NCBI GenBank assembly: GCA_019635695.1 | Contig: JAHBYZ010000014.1 | Span: 1-64,000 of the forward strand | Direction of reading: 5' to 3' | From: Rhizobiaceae bacterium | GTDB taxonomy: Bacteria > Pseudomonadota > Alphaproteobacteria > Rhizobiales > Rhizobiaceae | DNA: 64,000 nt | The notes under the pieces: model-generated | Told to the model about the DNA's origin: nothing | Seen by the model: only the letters and a program-made list of their open reading frames with translations | Databases searched by the model: none | In this document: positions 25,639-34,342 of the stretch, piece by piece | Numbering within the stretch: position 1 is the stretch's first letter | Layout: each line of letters starts with the position of its first letter | Program-made: the position numbers and the translations under genes

Positions 25639-26876
25639 GTCGCGCCGCGAATGATGTCGACCGGGTTCACCTTGGCCGCCTTGCGCGCCGGCATGTAGCC
25701 CGCCACCGCGGCGGAACCGAGCGCGAAGCTGGCCGCGATCACGTAGTGCCAGATGCTCCAGGCGATCGGCAGTCGCGTCATCTCCTGCCCGGTGGCGGCA
25801 AGCTCGAACCGGACCTGCGACAGCGCGTAGACCATGGCGAAACCCAGCAGCCAGCCGAGCGCCGAGCCTGCGCCGCCAATGGCCAGGCCCTCTATCAGGA
25901 ACAGCCGGCGCATGTCCTTCGCCGGGAAGCCCAGCGACTTCATGATAGCGATGTCGCGCGCCTTCTCGTGCGTGATGGTGGAGACGATGTTGAAGATGCC
26001 GAAACCGGCAACGAGCATGATCGCGCCGACCACGGTGTACATGATGACGTTGCGCACAACGAGCGCCTGCAGCAGCGACTCGTTTGCCTCGGTCCATGCG
26101 ACGGATTTGTAACCGGTCTCGGCCTCGACACGCCGCGCCACGCTGCTCGCGGAATTGGGGTCGTCGAGCTTGATGCGGATGTCGTTGACGGCGTTCGCGC
26201 GGCCGGACAGGATCTGCGCGTCCTTGAGCAGAACATAGGCCTCGCCCTCGTCGCGCGCCGTCGAACCCGTGTGGAAAAGCGCCGCGACGCGGAAGCTTCG
26301 CGAGAGTCCTTTTGACGATACGGCCGTCAGCGTCGAGCCGATTTCGGCCCCCAGCTTGGCCGCCATCGTGTCGCCGATCAGCACGTTGTTTCCACCCGAC
26401 GTCAGCGAGGCGAACGAACCCTGGTGGAAATGGCCGATGAGCGGCGATATTCCGGGCTCGCGCTGCGGGTCGATGCCGATGATGCGCGCGCCGACGTCGC
26501 GGCCCGAGAAACGCATGACGCCCGTGAGCTGGAGGCTCTCGGCGAATCGGCCGGGCAGCCAGGCTTCGAGCCATGCGATCAGCGCCGTCGGATTCATGAT
26601 TCCGCGCCCGTCCTCGCGCGGACGCAGGCCCGAAATTGCGATAGCGTCGAAGGCGTCTTCTGCCGGCTGGGGGCGCGCTCGCCGCTGCTCGTCCGACACC
26701 TGCACATGTGGCATGGTGTTGACCAGCGTCTCGACGAAATCGTCCTGGCTGCCGGCCATCAGCGCCGTCATGCCGATCGAGAACCCGACGCCGATCGCCA
26801 CGCCCAGCATGGCGACGAGCGTCTGCCTGCCGCGACCGGCGATGTGGGTAAAGGCGATTTCGAACAGCAGGCGCAT
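25635..26876 (-). CDS. ABC transporter permease, MacB/FtsX type
   Basis: This is an inner-membrane permease of the MacB/LolC/FtsX kind, 413 residues. One N-terminal helix (about residues 14-36) is followed by a large periplasmic MacB_PCD domain (about 40-275). Three C-terminal helices of the FtsX domain follow (about 285-400), with THEKARDIAIMKSLGFPAKD, the usual coupling segment. It starts two bases after the adaptor gene and overlaps the ATPase gene by four bases. Such systems export macrolides, peptides or lipoproteins through a TolC-like channel; no tolC is in the window. Confidence 0.92.
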   Translation of the reverse strand: MRLLFEIAFTHIAGRGRQTLVAMLGVAIGVGFSIGMTALMAGSQDDFVETLVNTMPHVQVSDEQRRARPQPAEDAFDAIAISGLRPREDGRGIMNPTALIAWLEAWLPGRFAESLQLTGVMRFSGRDVGARIIGIDPQREPGISPLIGHFHQGSFASLTSGGNNVLIGDTMAAKLGAEIGSTLTAVSSKGLSRSFRVAALFHTGSTARDEGEAYVLLKDAQILSGRANAVNDIRIKLDDPNSASSVARRVEAETGYKSVAWTEANESLLQALVVRNVIMYTVVGAIMLVAGFGIFNIVSTITHEKARDIAIMKSLGFPAKDMRRLFLIEGLAIGGAGSALGWLLGFAMVYALSQVRFELAATGQEMTRLPIAWSIWHYVIAASFALGSAAVAGYMPARKAAKVNPVDIIRGAT

Positions 26877-26878
26877 GG

Positions 26879-27892
26879 TCAGGTCGCCGGCGCCGGTCCG
26901 ATCTCGACCTTGGCGCCTTCGGCGAGATCTTCCGGGTAGGGCGAGATCAGGCGATCGCTCTCCGAGAGGCCTGACAGCACCTCGATCCCGTTCGCGCCAC
27001 GGATGCCGGTGGTCACGTCGCGGCGTTGAGCAACCCCCGTGGCGACGACGAAGGCCCTGTTGCCCGACAGCGCCACGGATGGCACCAGCAGCGCCCTCTC
27101 GGACACGCGGATGATCACGTTCACATCCACCGACATGCCGATCAGCAGCGGCGAATCGTCCGGAACCGAGAAACGCACGCGGTAGGTCTTGGACACCGGA
27201 TCGCCCTTGGGCGTTATCTGCGCAACAGTCGCGTCGAGGCGCTGCCCGGGAAAGGCGTCGGAGCGCAGCAGCGCCTTCTGCTCGGCTGCCACCCGCGGAA
27301 TATTTTCTTCGTTGACCTCGGCAACGACGATCAGCGGTTTCGGCTCCCCAACCCAGAACAGCGGCTGGTTGAGTTCGGCGATCTCGCCGACCTCTGCGTC
27401 GTCGCGCAGCACCTGCCCGCCGACCGGCGAGCGTATGACGTAGCTTTCAAGGCGGGCCTGCTGACCCGAAATCGTCGCCTCGAGCTGCGCCACCTCGCTC
27501 GCCGCGCGCTCCAGCGCCTGCTGCGACATGGTGTTCTTCTCGACCAGGATTGCGATGCGGTTGTACTCTTCGTTGGCGAGCTTCAGCCGCACATGCATCT
27601 CGGACAACTGAGCCTGCGCCAGCGTGTCGTCCATTCTGGCCAGCACGTCGCCCTTGGCGATTGTCCGGCCCTCGCAGTCGCACTCCTCGACGATCCGCTC
27701 GCGCAGCGACGGCGTGATGCGCGCCCAGGTGCGCGGCTCGACAACCCCGGCTGCATAAACGATCTCCGCGGCGTCGCCGCGTGACGGTGCGACGACCTGA
27801 ACGACGGTCGGCCGCGTGTAGTACCACCAGCCGCCGTATCCGGCGCCAGCCAGAACCAGCGCAGAAAGGAGGTATCGCAGAAACCGCATCAT
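26879..27892 (-). CDS. Periplasmic adaptor of an ABC efflux system (MacA/HlyD-like)
   Basis: This is an RND/HlyD-type membrane fusion protein, 337 residues. An N-terminal signal-anchor (about 5-24) is followed by the first half of a barrel-sandwich (lipoyl) domain and a short coiled coil around residues 95-145 (LKLANEEYNRIAILVEKN). The second lipoyl half is SYVIRSPVGGQVLRDDAEVG, then a beta-barrel. A CDC tripeptide sits in the first lipoyl segment (EECDCEGRTIAKGD), an unusual spot for two cysteines. It is the first gene of the efflux operon, divergent from a tetR gene across a gap holding a perfect palindrome. Confidence 0.92.
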   Translation of the reverse strand: MMRFLRYLLSALVLAGAGYGGWWYYTRPTVVQVVAPSRGDAAEIVYAAGVVEPRTWARITPSLRERIVEECDCEGRTIAKGDVLARMDDTLAQAQLSEMHVRLKLANEEYNRIAILVEKNTMSQQALERAASEVAQLEATISGQQARLESYVIRSPVGGQVLRDDAEVGEIAELNQPLFWVGEPKPLIVVAEVNEENIPRVAAEQKALLRSDAFPGQRLDATVAQITPKGDPVSKTYRVRFSVPDDSPLLIGMSVDVNVIIRVSERALLVPSVALSGNRAFVVATGVAQRRDVTTGIRGANGIEVLSGLSESDRLISPYPEDLAEGAKVEIGPAPAT

Positions 27893-27936
27893 GGCACGCT
27901 GCCCGTCGGATTCGATCGGCAGCCTACTAGCATCAA

Positions 27937-27949
27937 ACCGACCGTCGGT
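27937..27949. promoter_or_regulatory. TetR operator palindrome between efflux operon and tetR
   Basis: ACCGAC, C, GTCGGT: six-base arms, exact, 44 bases from the adaptor start and 62 bases from the tetR start. TATAAG follows at 27951. It is well placed to control both divergent transcription units. Confidence 0.72.
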
Positions 27950-28011
27950 CTATAAGTGAGTGACACTCTCGTAACCGGAGCGACAAACTGAGCGAGGAGG
28001 ATCAAACTGCG

Positions 28012-28701
28012 GTGCATCGCCGACGCCAGCGCAAGGCGCCGGAAGTCCGCGCGGCCGAGATTCTGGCGGCGGCACGGAAACTGTTCTTCAGCCGCGGCTA
28101 CGAGACGACCAGCGTCAACGACATCATCGAAGCGACAGGGCTGTCGAAGGGCGCCTTCTATCACCACTTCGACAGCAAGGAGGCGCTTCTGGAGGCGCTG
28201 GCGGTTGAACTCGCCGACGAGAACCTCGCTGCGCTGCAACCGCTGTTCGAGGACCGCAGCCGGAATGCGATCGAGAGGCTGAACGGCCTTTTCGCGATCG
28301 TGCGGCGCTTCAAGAGCGATGTGCCGAAGGAATTGCGGGCGGTGTTCAAGGTCGTCTTCAAGACCGAGAACGTGTTGCTGCTCAACCGGGTCAACAAGGC
28401 GCTGCTCGTCCGCATCGCCCCGGTGGTGACCGAGATACTGGCCGAGGGCGGCCGCGACGGAACGATGCGGGTGCACGACGCCGAGGCGATGGCGGAGATG
28501 CTGCTGCATCTGCGCATGAGCATGGCGACGGTGATGAATCGCGCCATGATCATCGCCGACGCGGGCGATCTAGACGCAGCGGCGGGCCTCCTGGAGACGC
28601 GGATGGAAGCGTACGGCCTCAGTGTCGACCGCGTGCTTGGGCTCCCGGATGGCACGATCAGCGTTTCCGAACCGGGTTTTGCGCGCGCCATGCTCGAATA
28701 G
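28012..28701 (+). CDS. TetR/AcrR family regulator of the divergent efflux operon
   Basis: A repressor of 229 residues. The helix-turn-helix (about residues 14-60) reads ILAAARKLFFSRGYETTSVN and IIEATGLSKGAFYHHFDSKE, strongly typical. GTG 28012 is chosen because AGGAGG lies 11 bases upstream and no other start fits ahead of the helix. By position it should bind the palindrome at 27937-27949 and repress the MacAB-like operon and itself. The amidohydrolase gene follows on the same strand after 53 bases and could be co-transcribed. Confidence 0.92.
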   Translation: MHRRRQRKAPEVRAAEILAAARKLFFSRGYETTSVNDIIEATGLSKGAFYHHFDSKEALLEALAVELADENLAALQPLFEDRSRNAIERLNGLFAIVRRFKSDVPKELRAVFKVVFKTENVLLLNRVNKALLVRIAPVVTEILAEGGRDGTMRVHDAEAMAEMLLHLRMSMATVMNRAMIIADAGDLDAAAGLLETRMEAYGLSVDRVLGLPDGTISVSEPGFARAMLE

Positions 28702-28754
28702 CTTGACTGCACGGGCGACCGATGCTGCGCTGCGGCAGCATCGACGGGGTATCC

Positions 28755-30032
28755 ATGAGCTTCGACCTGATCGTGAAGGGCGGCATCTTGCCGGACGGCA
28801 AGCGCGCCGACATCGGCATTCGCGGCGACCACATCGCGGCGGTCGGGGAGCATCTCGACGCCCCTGCGAAGGAGACCGTGGATGCAACGGGCTGCCTCGT
28901 CTCGCCCCCCTTCGTCGACCCGCATTTCCACATGGACGCCACGCTTTCCTACGGCAAGCCGCGTATCAACGCCTCGGGCACGCTGCTGGAAGGCATCGCA
29001 TTGTGGGGCGAGCTGAAGCCGCTGCTGACGCATGAGGCCGTGAAGGAACGGGCGCTCGCCTATTGCGACTGGGCGGTGTCCATGGGGCTGCTCGCCATCC
29101 GCACCCATGTCGACACCTGCGACGACCGGCTGCTGGCGGTGGAGGCGCTTCTGGAAGTGAAGCGCGAGGTCGCTCCCTTCATCGACCTGCAACTCGTCGC
29201 CTTCCCGCAGGACGGCTTTCATCGCGACCCGACTGCCCGTGAAAACACCATCCGCGCGCTCGACATGGGCGTCGACGTGGTCGGCGGCATCCCTCATTTC
29301 GAGCGCACCATGGCCGACGGCACGCGCTCCGTCACGGAGCTCTGCGAGATCGCGGCAAAGCGCGGCCTGATGGTCGACATGCATTGCGACGAGACCGACG
29401 ACCCGCTGTCGCGCCACATCGAGCAGCTCAGCTACGAGACGCAGCGGCTGGGATTGCAGGGCAGGGTGGCGGGCTCGCACCTGACCTCAATGCATTCGAT
29501 GGACAATTACTACGTCTCTAAGCTGCTGCCGCTGATGGCGGAGGCGCAGGTTTCCGCCATCCCCAACCCGCTGATCAACATCGTCCTGCAAGGCCGACAC
29601 GACACCTATCCGAAACGGCGGGGCCAGACCCGCGTGCCTGAGATGCTGAAATACGGGATCCGGGTGGGCTTCGGTCAGGACTGCGTGCTCGACCCGTGGT
29701 ACTCGCTCGGAACGGCCGATATGCTCGACGTCGCCTTCATGGGCCTGCACGTCGCGCAGATGACGAGCCCGGCGGACATGCGCCGCTGCTTCGACATGGT
29801 GACCACGCAAAGCGCCGCGATCATGGGGCTTGAGGACTACGGTCTGGAGGTCGGTAAGAAGGCGAGCCTCGTCGTGCTCGACGCCGGCGATCCCGTCGAG
29901 GCGATAAGGCTGCGGGCCGGGCGGCTCACCGTCGTGGCGGCAGGAATAGTGGTTTCGCGGCGCGACAGGGCGCATGCGAAGGTGGCCTTTGGCGGCCGCG
30001 AGGCGACGGTGTCGCGGCGCTTCGTGCCGTAG
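28755..30032 (+). CDS. Cytosine deaminase-like amidohydrolase (CodA family)
   Basis: This is a metal-dependent amidohydrolase, 425 residues, closely patterned on Escherichia coli CodA, which turns cytosine into uracil. Metal ligands are visible in HFHMDATLSYG (about residue 55), HCDETDDPLSRH, SHLTSMH and FGQDCVLDPWYSLGTA; the substrate-binding Gln sits in LVAFPQDGF. In the FGQDC segment the metal-ligand Asp (Asp313 of CodA) is kept, but the next residue, Asp314, is Cys here and the preceding His is Gln. This may widen or shift the substrate. ATG 28755 is preferred over a start 33 bases upstream because of the GGGG-type ribosome site and the canonical beta-strand opening SFDLIVKGG. Confidence 0.87.
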   Translation: MSFDLIVKGGILPDGKRADIGIRGDHIAAVGEHLDAPAKETVDATGCLVSPPFVDPHFHMDATLSYGKPRINASGTLLEGIALWGELKPLLTHEAVKERALAYCDWAVSMGLLAIRTHVDTCDDRLLAVEALLEVKREVAPFIDLQLVAFPQDGFHRDPTARENTIRALDMGVDVVGGIPHFERTMADGTRSVTELCEIAAKRGLMVDMHCDETDDPLSRHIEQLSYETQRLGLQGRVAGSHLTSMHSMDNYYVSKLLPLMAEAQVSAIPNPLINIVLQGRHDTYPKRRGQTRVPEMLKYGIRVGFGQDCVLDPWYSLGTADMLDVAFMGLHVAQMTSPADMRRCFDMVTTQSAAIMGLEDYGLEVGKKASLVVLDAGDPVEAIRLRAGRLTVVAAGIVVSRRDRAHAKVAFGGREATVSRRFVP

Positions 30033-30033
30033 C

Positions 30034-30324
30034 TCAGCGGCCCATCTTCGCGAGCGAAAGCACGGCCATGACGGCAAAGAGCACGTAACGCGACTTCGAC
30101 CCGAGCAGGTGGATGGACAGTGCCGTGCCGAGACAGCCGGCGAGCGCGACGCCGGCGATCAGCCCGGCATATTTCGTCTCCGCGCCTTGCACCCACGCCA
30201 GCAGGTAGCTGCCGACGAACAGGAATGGCGCCGTAATCAGCAGCGCGCGCACGATGCGCGCCCTTGCGACGGGATCGTCGAGGGACGGCTGGGCGGGCTT
30301 TTCGGGAGGCGAGGTCTCGCTCAT
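30034..30324 (-). CDS. Small membrane protein, function unknown
   Basis: A 96-residue protein with a Pro/Glu-rich cytoplasmic start (MSETSPPEKPAQPSLDDPVA) and three hydrophobic segments (about residues 27-45, 52-72, 76-91). I do not recognise the family. It lies one base from the stop of the convergent amidohydrolase and 39 bases downstream of fdsD on the same strand, so it may be carried on the end of the formate dehydrogenase transcript. No functional link can be shown. Confidence 0.7.
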   Translation of the reverse strand: MSETSPPEKPAQPSLDDPVARARIVRALLITAPFLFVGSYLLAWVQGAETKYAGLIAGVALAGCLGTALSIHLLGSKSRYVLFAVMAVLSLAKMGR

Positions 30325-30363
30325 GCGCCGATGCTGCGCGCCTCGCGCGGCGCAATCAAGGCG

Positions 30364-30621
30364 TCAGGACGCGCTTGCCTCGACCGGAGCCGGGCGCCGG
30401 ACCTTAGGCGCAGCCTCCTTGACGATGGGCAGCAGGTCGCCGCCGCCGCCGTCGAGCACCTCGAAGAACTGGCGGCGCATGCGCGGCTCCCAGAACTTGT
30501 TGATGTGCTCGGCCACACCCGCCACGCCCTCGTCGTGCGGCTTCGACAGCATGAAGGTGCCGATCTGGTTGGCCATGCGCACCAGCTTGGGGTGTCGGCC
30601 GGCGTTCTCGTCATGCGACAT
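30364..30621 (-). CDS. fdsD: Formate dehydrogenase delta subunit FdsD
   Basis: A small accessory protein of soluble NAD-dependent formate dehydrogenase, 85 residues, thought to help cofactor insertion or complex maturation. The family core is visible: LVRMANQIGTFMLSKPHDEG then AGVAEHINKFWEPRMRRQFF. ATG 30621 lies inside the end of fdhD (11-base overlap), which indicates coupling. The C-terminus is an Ala/Pro/Val-rich tail. It is the last recognisable member of the fdsGBA-fdhD-fdsD operon. Confidence 0.9.
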   Translation of the reverse strand: MSHDENAGRHPKLVRMANQIGTFMLSKPHDEGVAGVAEHINKFWEPRMRRQFFEVLDGGGGDLLPIVKEAAPKVRRPAPVEASAS

Positions 30622-31441
30622 GGGCGTTGGCTTCCAGCGTGACGCGGTCGGCGTGCGTGAAGATGTCGAACTCGTCGCCGCGCACCAGCGCGACGAGCGT
30701 GATGCCGGCCTCTTGCGAGGTACGGATCGCCAGCGCGGTCGGCGCTGAGACGGCAATGATGAACGCGGAGCCGATGGCGGCTGTCTTCTGGATCATCTCG
30801 AACGAAATACGGCTGGTGACCACGACCGCGCCGGATGCGCCTGCGACTCCGGCCTTCGCCAGCGCGCCGGCCAGCTTGTCCAGCGCATTGTGCCGCCCGA
30901 CATCCTCGCGTGCCGCAACGATTCCTCTGCCGGGCATGAAGAAGCCCGCGGCATGGACTGCGCCGGTGGCGCGGTGCAGGGGCTGCTGGAGGGAGAGCAG
31001 ACGCACGGCTTCCGTTACCTGGCTTGCCGACAGCTCGAACTGTCGGCCATCGACGGCACGCACGCTGCGCATGGCCTCGTCGATGGATTCGATGCCGCAC
31101 AGCCCGCAACCCACGGGGCCGGCCAGCCTGCGCCGTCGCGCCTCGAAACGGGTATTGGCCGTGTCCCGCAGCCTTATCTGAATGTCGATGCCTTCGCCGG
31201 CATCCTCGACCACCGCGATTTCGGCGATCTCTGCAGACGACGACACGATGCCTTCCGTCAGCGAAAACCCGAGCGCGAAGTCCTCGAGATCGGCGGGCGA
31301 CGCCATCATCACGGCATGCGTGGTGCCGGCATAGGAGAGCGCGACCGGCGTCTCCTCCGGCACCTGCCGAGGCGCAGCCGACGTCCCGACCGAGCGAACG
31401 GCCACGCGCCGGGCGGACGTGAGTGCGCGCCGCTCGGACAC
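30611..31441 (-). CDS. fdhD: FdhD sulfurtransferase for formate dehydrogenase maturation
   Basis: FdhD passes sulfur from a cysteine desulfurase to the molybdenum cofactor of formate dehydrogenase in the cytoplasm. The 276-residue protein shows the key Cys-x-x-Cys loop in GPVGCGLCGIES (about residues 112-123), and the family blocks SPADLEDFALGFSLTEGIV and AREDVGRHNALDKLAGAL. I chose GTG 31441, two bases after the fdsA stop with GGAG 6 bases upstream; the frame stays open upstream but only inside fdsA. It overlaps fdsD by 11 bases. Confidence 0.94.
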   Translation of the reverse strand: MSERRALTSARRVAVRSVGTSAAPRQVPEETPVALSYAGTTHAVMMASPADLEDFALGFSLTEGIVSSSAEIAEIAVVEDAGEGIDIQIRLRDTANTRFEARRRRLAGPVGCGLCGIESIDEAMRSVRAVDGRQFELSASQVTEAVRLLSLQQPLHRATGAVHAAGFFMPGRGIVAAREDVGRHNALDKLAGALAKAGVAGASGAVVVTSRISFEMIQKTAAIGSAFIIAVSAPTALAIRTSQEAGITLVALVRGDEFDIFTHADRVTLEANAHVA

Positions 31442-31443
31442 GG

Positions 31444-34338
31444 CTACTCCGCTGCCTCCAGCCGCCCCTCGATGCGCCTGCTCATGCGCGCCTGCTCCGC
31501 ATACTCCTCCTGCCACTGGCTCGGCCCGTTGGAGAGGCCCACCTGCACGGCGGTCACCTTGTATTCGGGGCAGTTGGTCGCCCAGTCGGAGAAGTCGGTG
31601 GTGATGACGTTCGCTTGCGTGTCGGGGTGGTGGAACGTGGTGTAGACGACACCCGGTGACACGCGGTCCGTGACGTCCGCCCGCAGCGTGGTCTCGCCGG
31701 CGCGGCTCTTCAGCCGCACCCAGTCGCCGTGGCGCACGCCGCGCTGCTCGGCGTCGTGCGGATGGATTTCAAGCACGTCCTCGGCATGCCACACCACGTT
31801 GTCGGTGCGCCGCGTCTGCGCGCCGACGTTGTACTGGCTGAGGATGCGGCCGGTGGTGAGCAGCAGCGGGAAGCGCGGCCCGGTCTTCTCGTCGGTCGCC
31901 ACATATTCGGTGCGGATGAACTTGCCCTTGCCGCGGACAAAACCGTCCATGTGCATGATCGGCGTACCGTGCGGCGCCTTCTCGTTGCACGGCCACTGGA
32001 CGGAACCCTCGCGCTCCAGCAGGTCGTAGGACACGAGCTGGAAGGAGGGCGTCGTCTTGGCGATCTCGTCCATGATCTCGGACGGATGCTGATAGTTCCA
32101 GTTCAACCCCATCGCCTGTGCGAGCTTCTGGGTGACCTCCCAGTCGGCGAGGCCATTCTTCGGAGCCATCACCTTGCGCACGCGGTTGATGCGGCGCTCG
32201 GCGTTGGTGAACGTGCCGTCCTTCTCCAGGAAGGTCGAGCCGGGCAGGAACACGTGGGCGTAGTTTGCCGTCTCGTTGAGGAAGAGGTCGTGTACGACCA
32301 CGCATTCCATCGCGGCCAGCCCGGCCGAGACATGATGCGTATCGGGGTCGGACTGCAAGATGTCCTCGCCCTGGATGTAGAGGCCCTTGAACGAGCCCTC
32401 GACGGCGGCGTCCAGCATGTTCGGAATGCGCAGGCCGGGCTCGTTGTCGAGCTTCACGCCCCACAAGCTGTCATAGATGTCGCGCACGGCATCGCCCGAG
32501 ATGTGGCGATAGCCGGGCAGTTCGTGCGGGAACGAGCCCATGTCGCACGAGCCCTGCACGTTGTTCTGGCCGCGCAGTGGGTTCACGCCGACGCCGCGCT
32601 TGCCGATGTTGCCCGTCGCCATGGCGAGATTGGCGATGGCCATGACCGTGGTCGAGCCCTGCGAATGCTCGGTGACGCCGAGGCCGTAATAGATCGCCCC
32701 GTTGCCGCCGGTGGCATAGAGACGCGCGGCGCCGCGAATGGTCTCCGCCGGCACGCCGGAGAGCTTCTCGACCTCTTCGGGGCTGTTCTGCGGCTCGGCG
32801 ACGAAGGCTGCCCAGTCCTCGAACTCCGACCAGTCGCAGCGCTCGCGGATGAAGGCCTCGTCGAACAGTCCTTCGGTGACGATGACATGGGCGAGCGCGG
32901 TAACGACCGCGACATTGGTGCCCGGCTTCAGCGGAAGGTGAAAATCGGCTTTGGCGTGGACAGACGTCACCGTCTCGGTGCGGCGCGGGTCGAGCACGAT
33001 CAGCTTCGCGCCCTGCCTGATGCGCTTCTTCATGCGCGAGGCGAACACCGGATGCGCGGCCGACGGGTTCGCGCCGATCACCATGATGACGTCGCTGTCC
33101 TCGACCGAGTCGAAATCCTGCGTACCGGCCGAGGTGCCGTAGGTCTGGCCGAGACCGTAGCCTGTCGGCGAGTGGCAGACGCGCGCGCAGGTGTCGACGT
33201 TGTTGTTGCCGAAACCCTGCCGGATCAGCTTCTGGACGAGATAGGTCTCCTCGTTGGTGCAGCGCGAGGACGTGATGCCACCGATGGAGGCGCGCCCGTA
33301 CTGGTACTGGAGACGGCGGAACTCGGACGCGATGTGCGAGAGCGCCTCCTCCCATGTGACCTCGCGCCAGGGGTCGGAGATCTTCTCGCGGACCATGGGG
33401 TTGAGGATGCGCTCCTTGTGCGTGGCGTAGCCGTAGGCGAAGCGCCCCTTCACGCAGGAATGCCCGCGATTGGCCTTGCCGTCCTTCCAGGGCACCATGC
33501 GCACCAGTTCGTCGCCGCGCATCTCGGCCTTGAACGAGCAGCCGACTCCGCAATAGGCGCAGGTGGTGACGACCGAATGCTCCGGCTGGCCGATCCGGAT
33601 CACCGACTTTTCGGTCAGCGTAGCGGTCGGGCAGGCCTGCACGCAGGCCCCGCAAGACACGCATTCCGAGTCGAGGAACGGCTGGTGCATGCCTGGCGAC
33701 ACGCGGCTGTCGAAGCCGCGGCCCTCGATGGTGAGGGCAAAAGTGCCCTGCACTTCTTCGCAGGCGCGCACGCAGCGCGAGCACACGATGCACTTCGAGG
33801 GGTCGTAGGTGAAGTAGGGGTTGGACTCGTCCTTCGGCATCCAGCGCATGTTGGCGACGCCGCCTTCGAGCGCGTTGCGGCTTTTGGCGAAGACGTGGTT
33901 GTCGCCGTCATAGCCGTAGCGCACGTCGCGCAGGCCGACCGCGCCGGCCATGTCCTGCAACTCGCAATCGCCATTGGCCGCGCAGGTCAGGCAGTCGAGC
34001 GGGTGGTCGGAGATGTAGAGCTCCATGACACCCTTGCGGATGTCCTTCAGCCGGCCCGTCTGGGTGTGGACGACCATGCCCGGCGCGACCGGCGTGGTAC
34101 ACGACGACGGCGTACCGGCGCGGCCCTCGATCTCGACAAGGCAGAGACGGCACGAGCCGAAGGCGTCTACCATGTCGGTGGCGCAGAGCTTGGGAATCGC
34201 GATACCCGCCTCCATCGAGGCGCGCATGATCGAGGTGCCTTCGGGCACGGTTACGGTGAAGCCGTCCACCGTCAGCGTCACCTGCTTCTCGGCTTTCGAG
34301 GCCGGTGTTCCGAAGTCGATTTCCTGGACGAGCCCCAT
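31444..34338 (-). CDS. fdsA: NAD-dependent formate dehydrogenase, molybdenum alpha subunit
   Basis: The catalytic subunit that oxidises formate to CO2, 964 residues, soluble. In order: a [2Fe-2S] ferredoxin domain (about 20-95, CATDMVDAFGSCRLC), an NADH-dehydrogenase-G-type His/Cys cluster site (LDCLTCAANGDCELQ), two [4Fe-4S] motifs (CIVCSRCVRAC, CVSCGACVQACP), and a molybdopterin domain with its own [4Fe-4S] site (CAYCGVGCSF). The metal ligand is in CARVCHSPTGYG: Cys, not selenocysteine. The C-terminal dinucleotide-binding domain ends the chain. ATG 34338 follows fdsB by 4 bases and has GGAG/AGGA upstream. There is no Tat signal, as expected for the NAD-linked enzyme. Confidence 0.96.
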   Translation of the reverse strand: MGLVQEIDFGTPASKAEKQVTLTVDGFTVTVPEGTSIMRASMEAGIAIPKLCATDMVDAFGSCRLCLVEIEGRAGTPSSCTTPVAPGMVVHTQTGRLKDIRKGVMELYISDHPLDCLTCAANGDCELQDMAGAVGLRDVRYGYDGDNHVFAKSRNALEGGVANMRWMPKDESNPYFTYDPSKCIVCSRCVRACEEVQGTFALTIEGRGFDSRVSPGMHQPFLDSECVSCGACVQACPTATLTEKSVIRIGQPEHSVVTTCAYCGVGCSFKAEMRGDELVRMVPWKDGKANRGHSCVKGRFAYGYATHKERILNPMVREKISDPWREVTWEEALSHIASEFRRLQYQYGRASIGGITSSRCTNEETYLVQKLIRQGFGNNNVDTCARVCHSPTGYGLGQTYGTSAGTQDFDSVEDSDVIMVIGANPSAAHPVFASRMKKRIRQGAKLIVLDPRRTETVTSVHAKADFHLPLKPGTNVAVVTALAHVIVTEGLFDEAFIRERCDWSEFEDWAAFVAEPQNSPEEVEKLSGVPAETIRGAARLYATGGNGAIYYGLGVTEHSQGSTTVMAIANLAMATGNIGKRGVGVNPLRGQNNVQGSCDMGSFPHELPGYRHISGDAVRDIYDSLWGVKLDNEPGLRIPNMLDAAVEGSFKGLYIQGEDILQSDPDTHHVSAGLAAMECVVVHDLFLNETANYAHVFLPGSTFLEKDGTFTNAERRINRVRKVMAPKNGLADWEVTQKLAQAMGLNWNYQHPSEIMDEIAKTTPSFQLVSYDLLEREGSVQWPCNEKAPHGTPIMHMDGFVRGKGKFIRTEYVATDEKTGPRFPLLLTTGRILSQYNVGAQTRRTDNVVWHAEDVLEIHPHDAEQRGVRHGDWVRLKSRAGETTLRADVTDRVSPGVVYTTFHHPDTQANVITTDFSDWATNCPEYKVTAVQVGLSNGPSQWQEEYAEQARMSRRIEGRLEAAE

Positions 34339-34342
34339 GGTC

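Noticed and set aside
32471-34338. Selenocysteine in the formate dehydrogenase alpha subunit
   Set aside because: The metal-ligand position is encoded by a normal Cys codon within CARVCHSPTG; no in-frame TGA is present.
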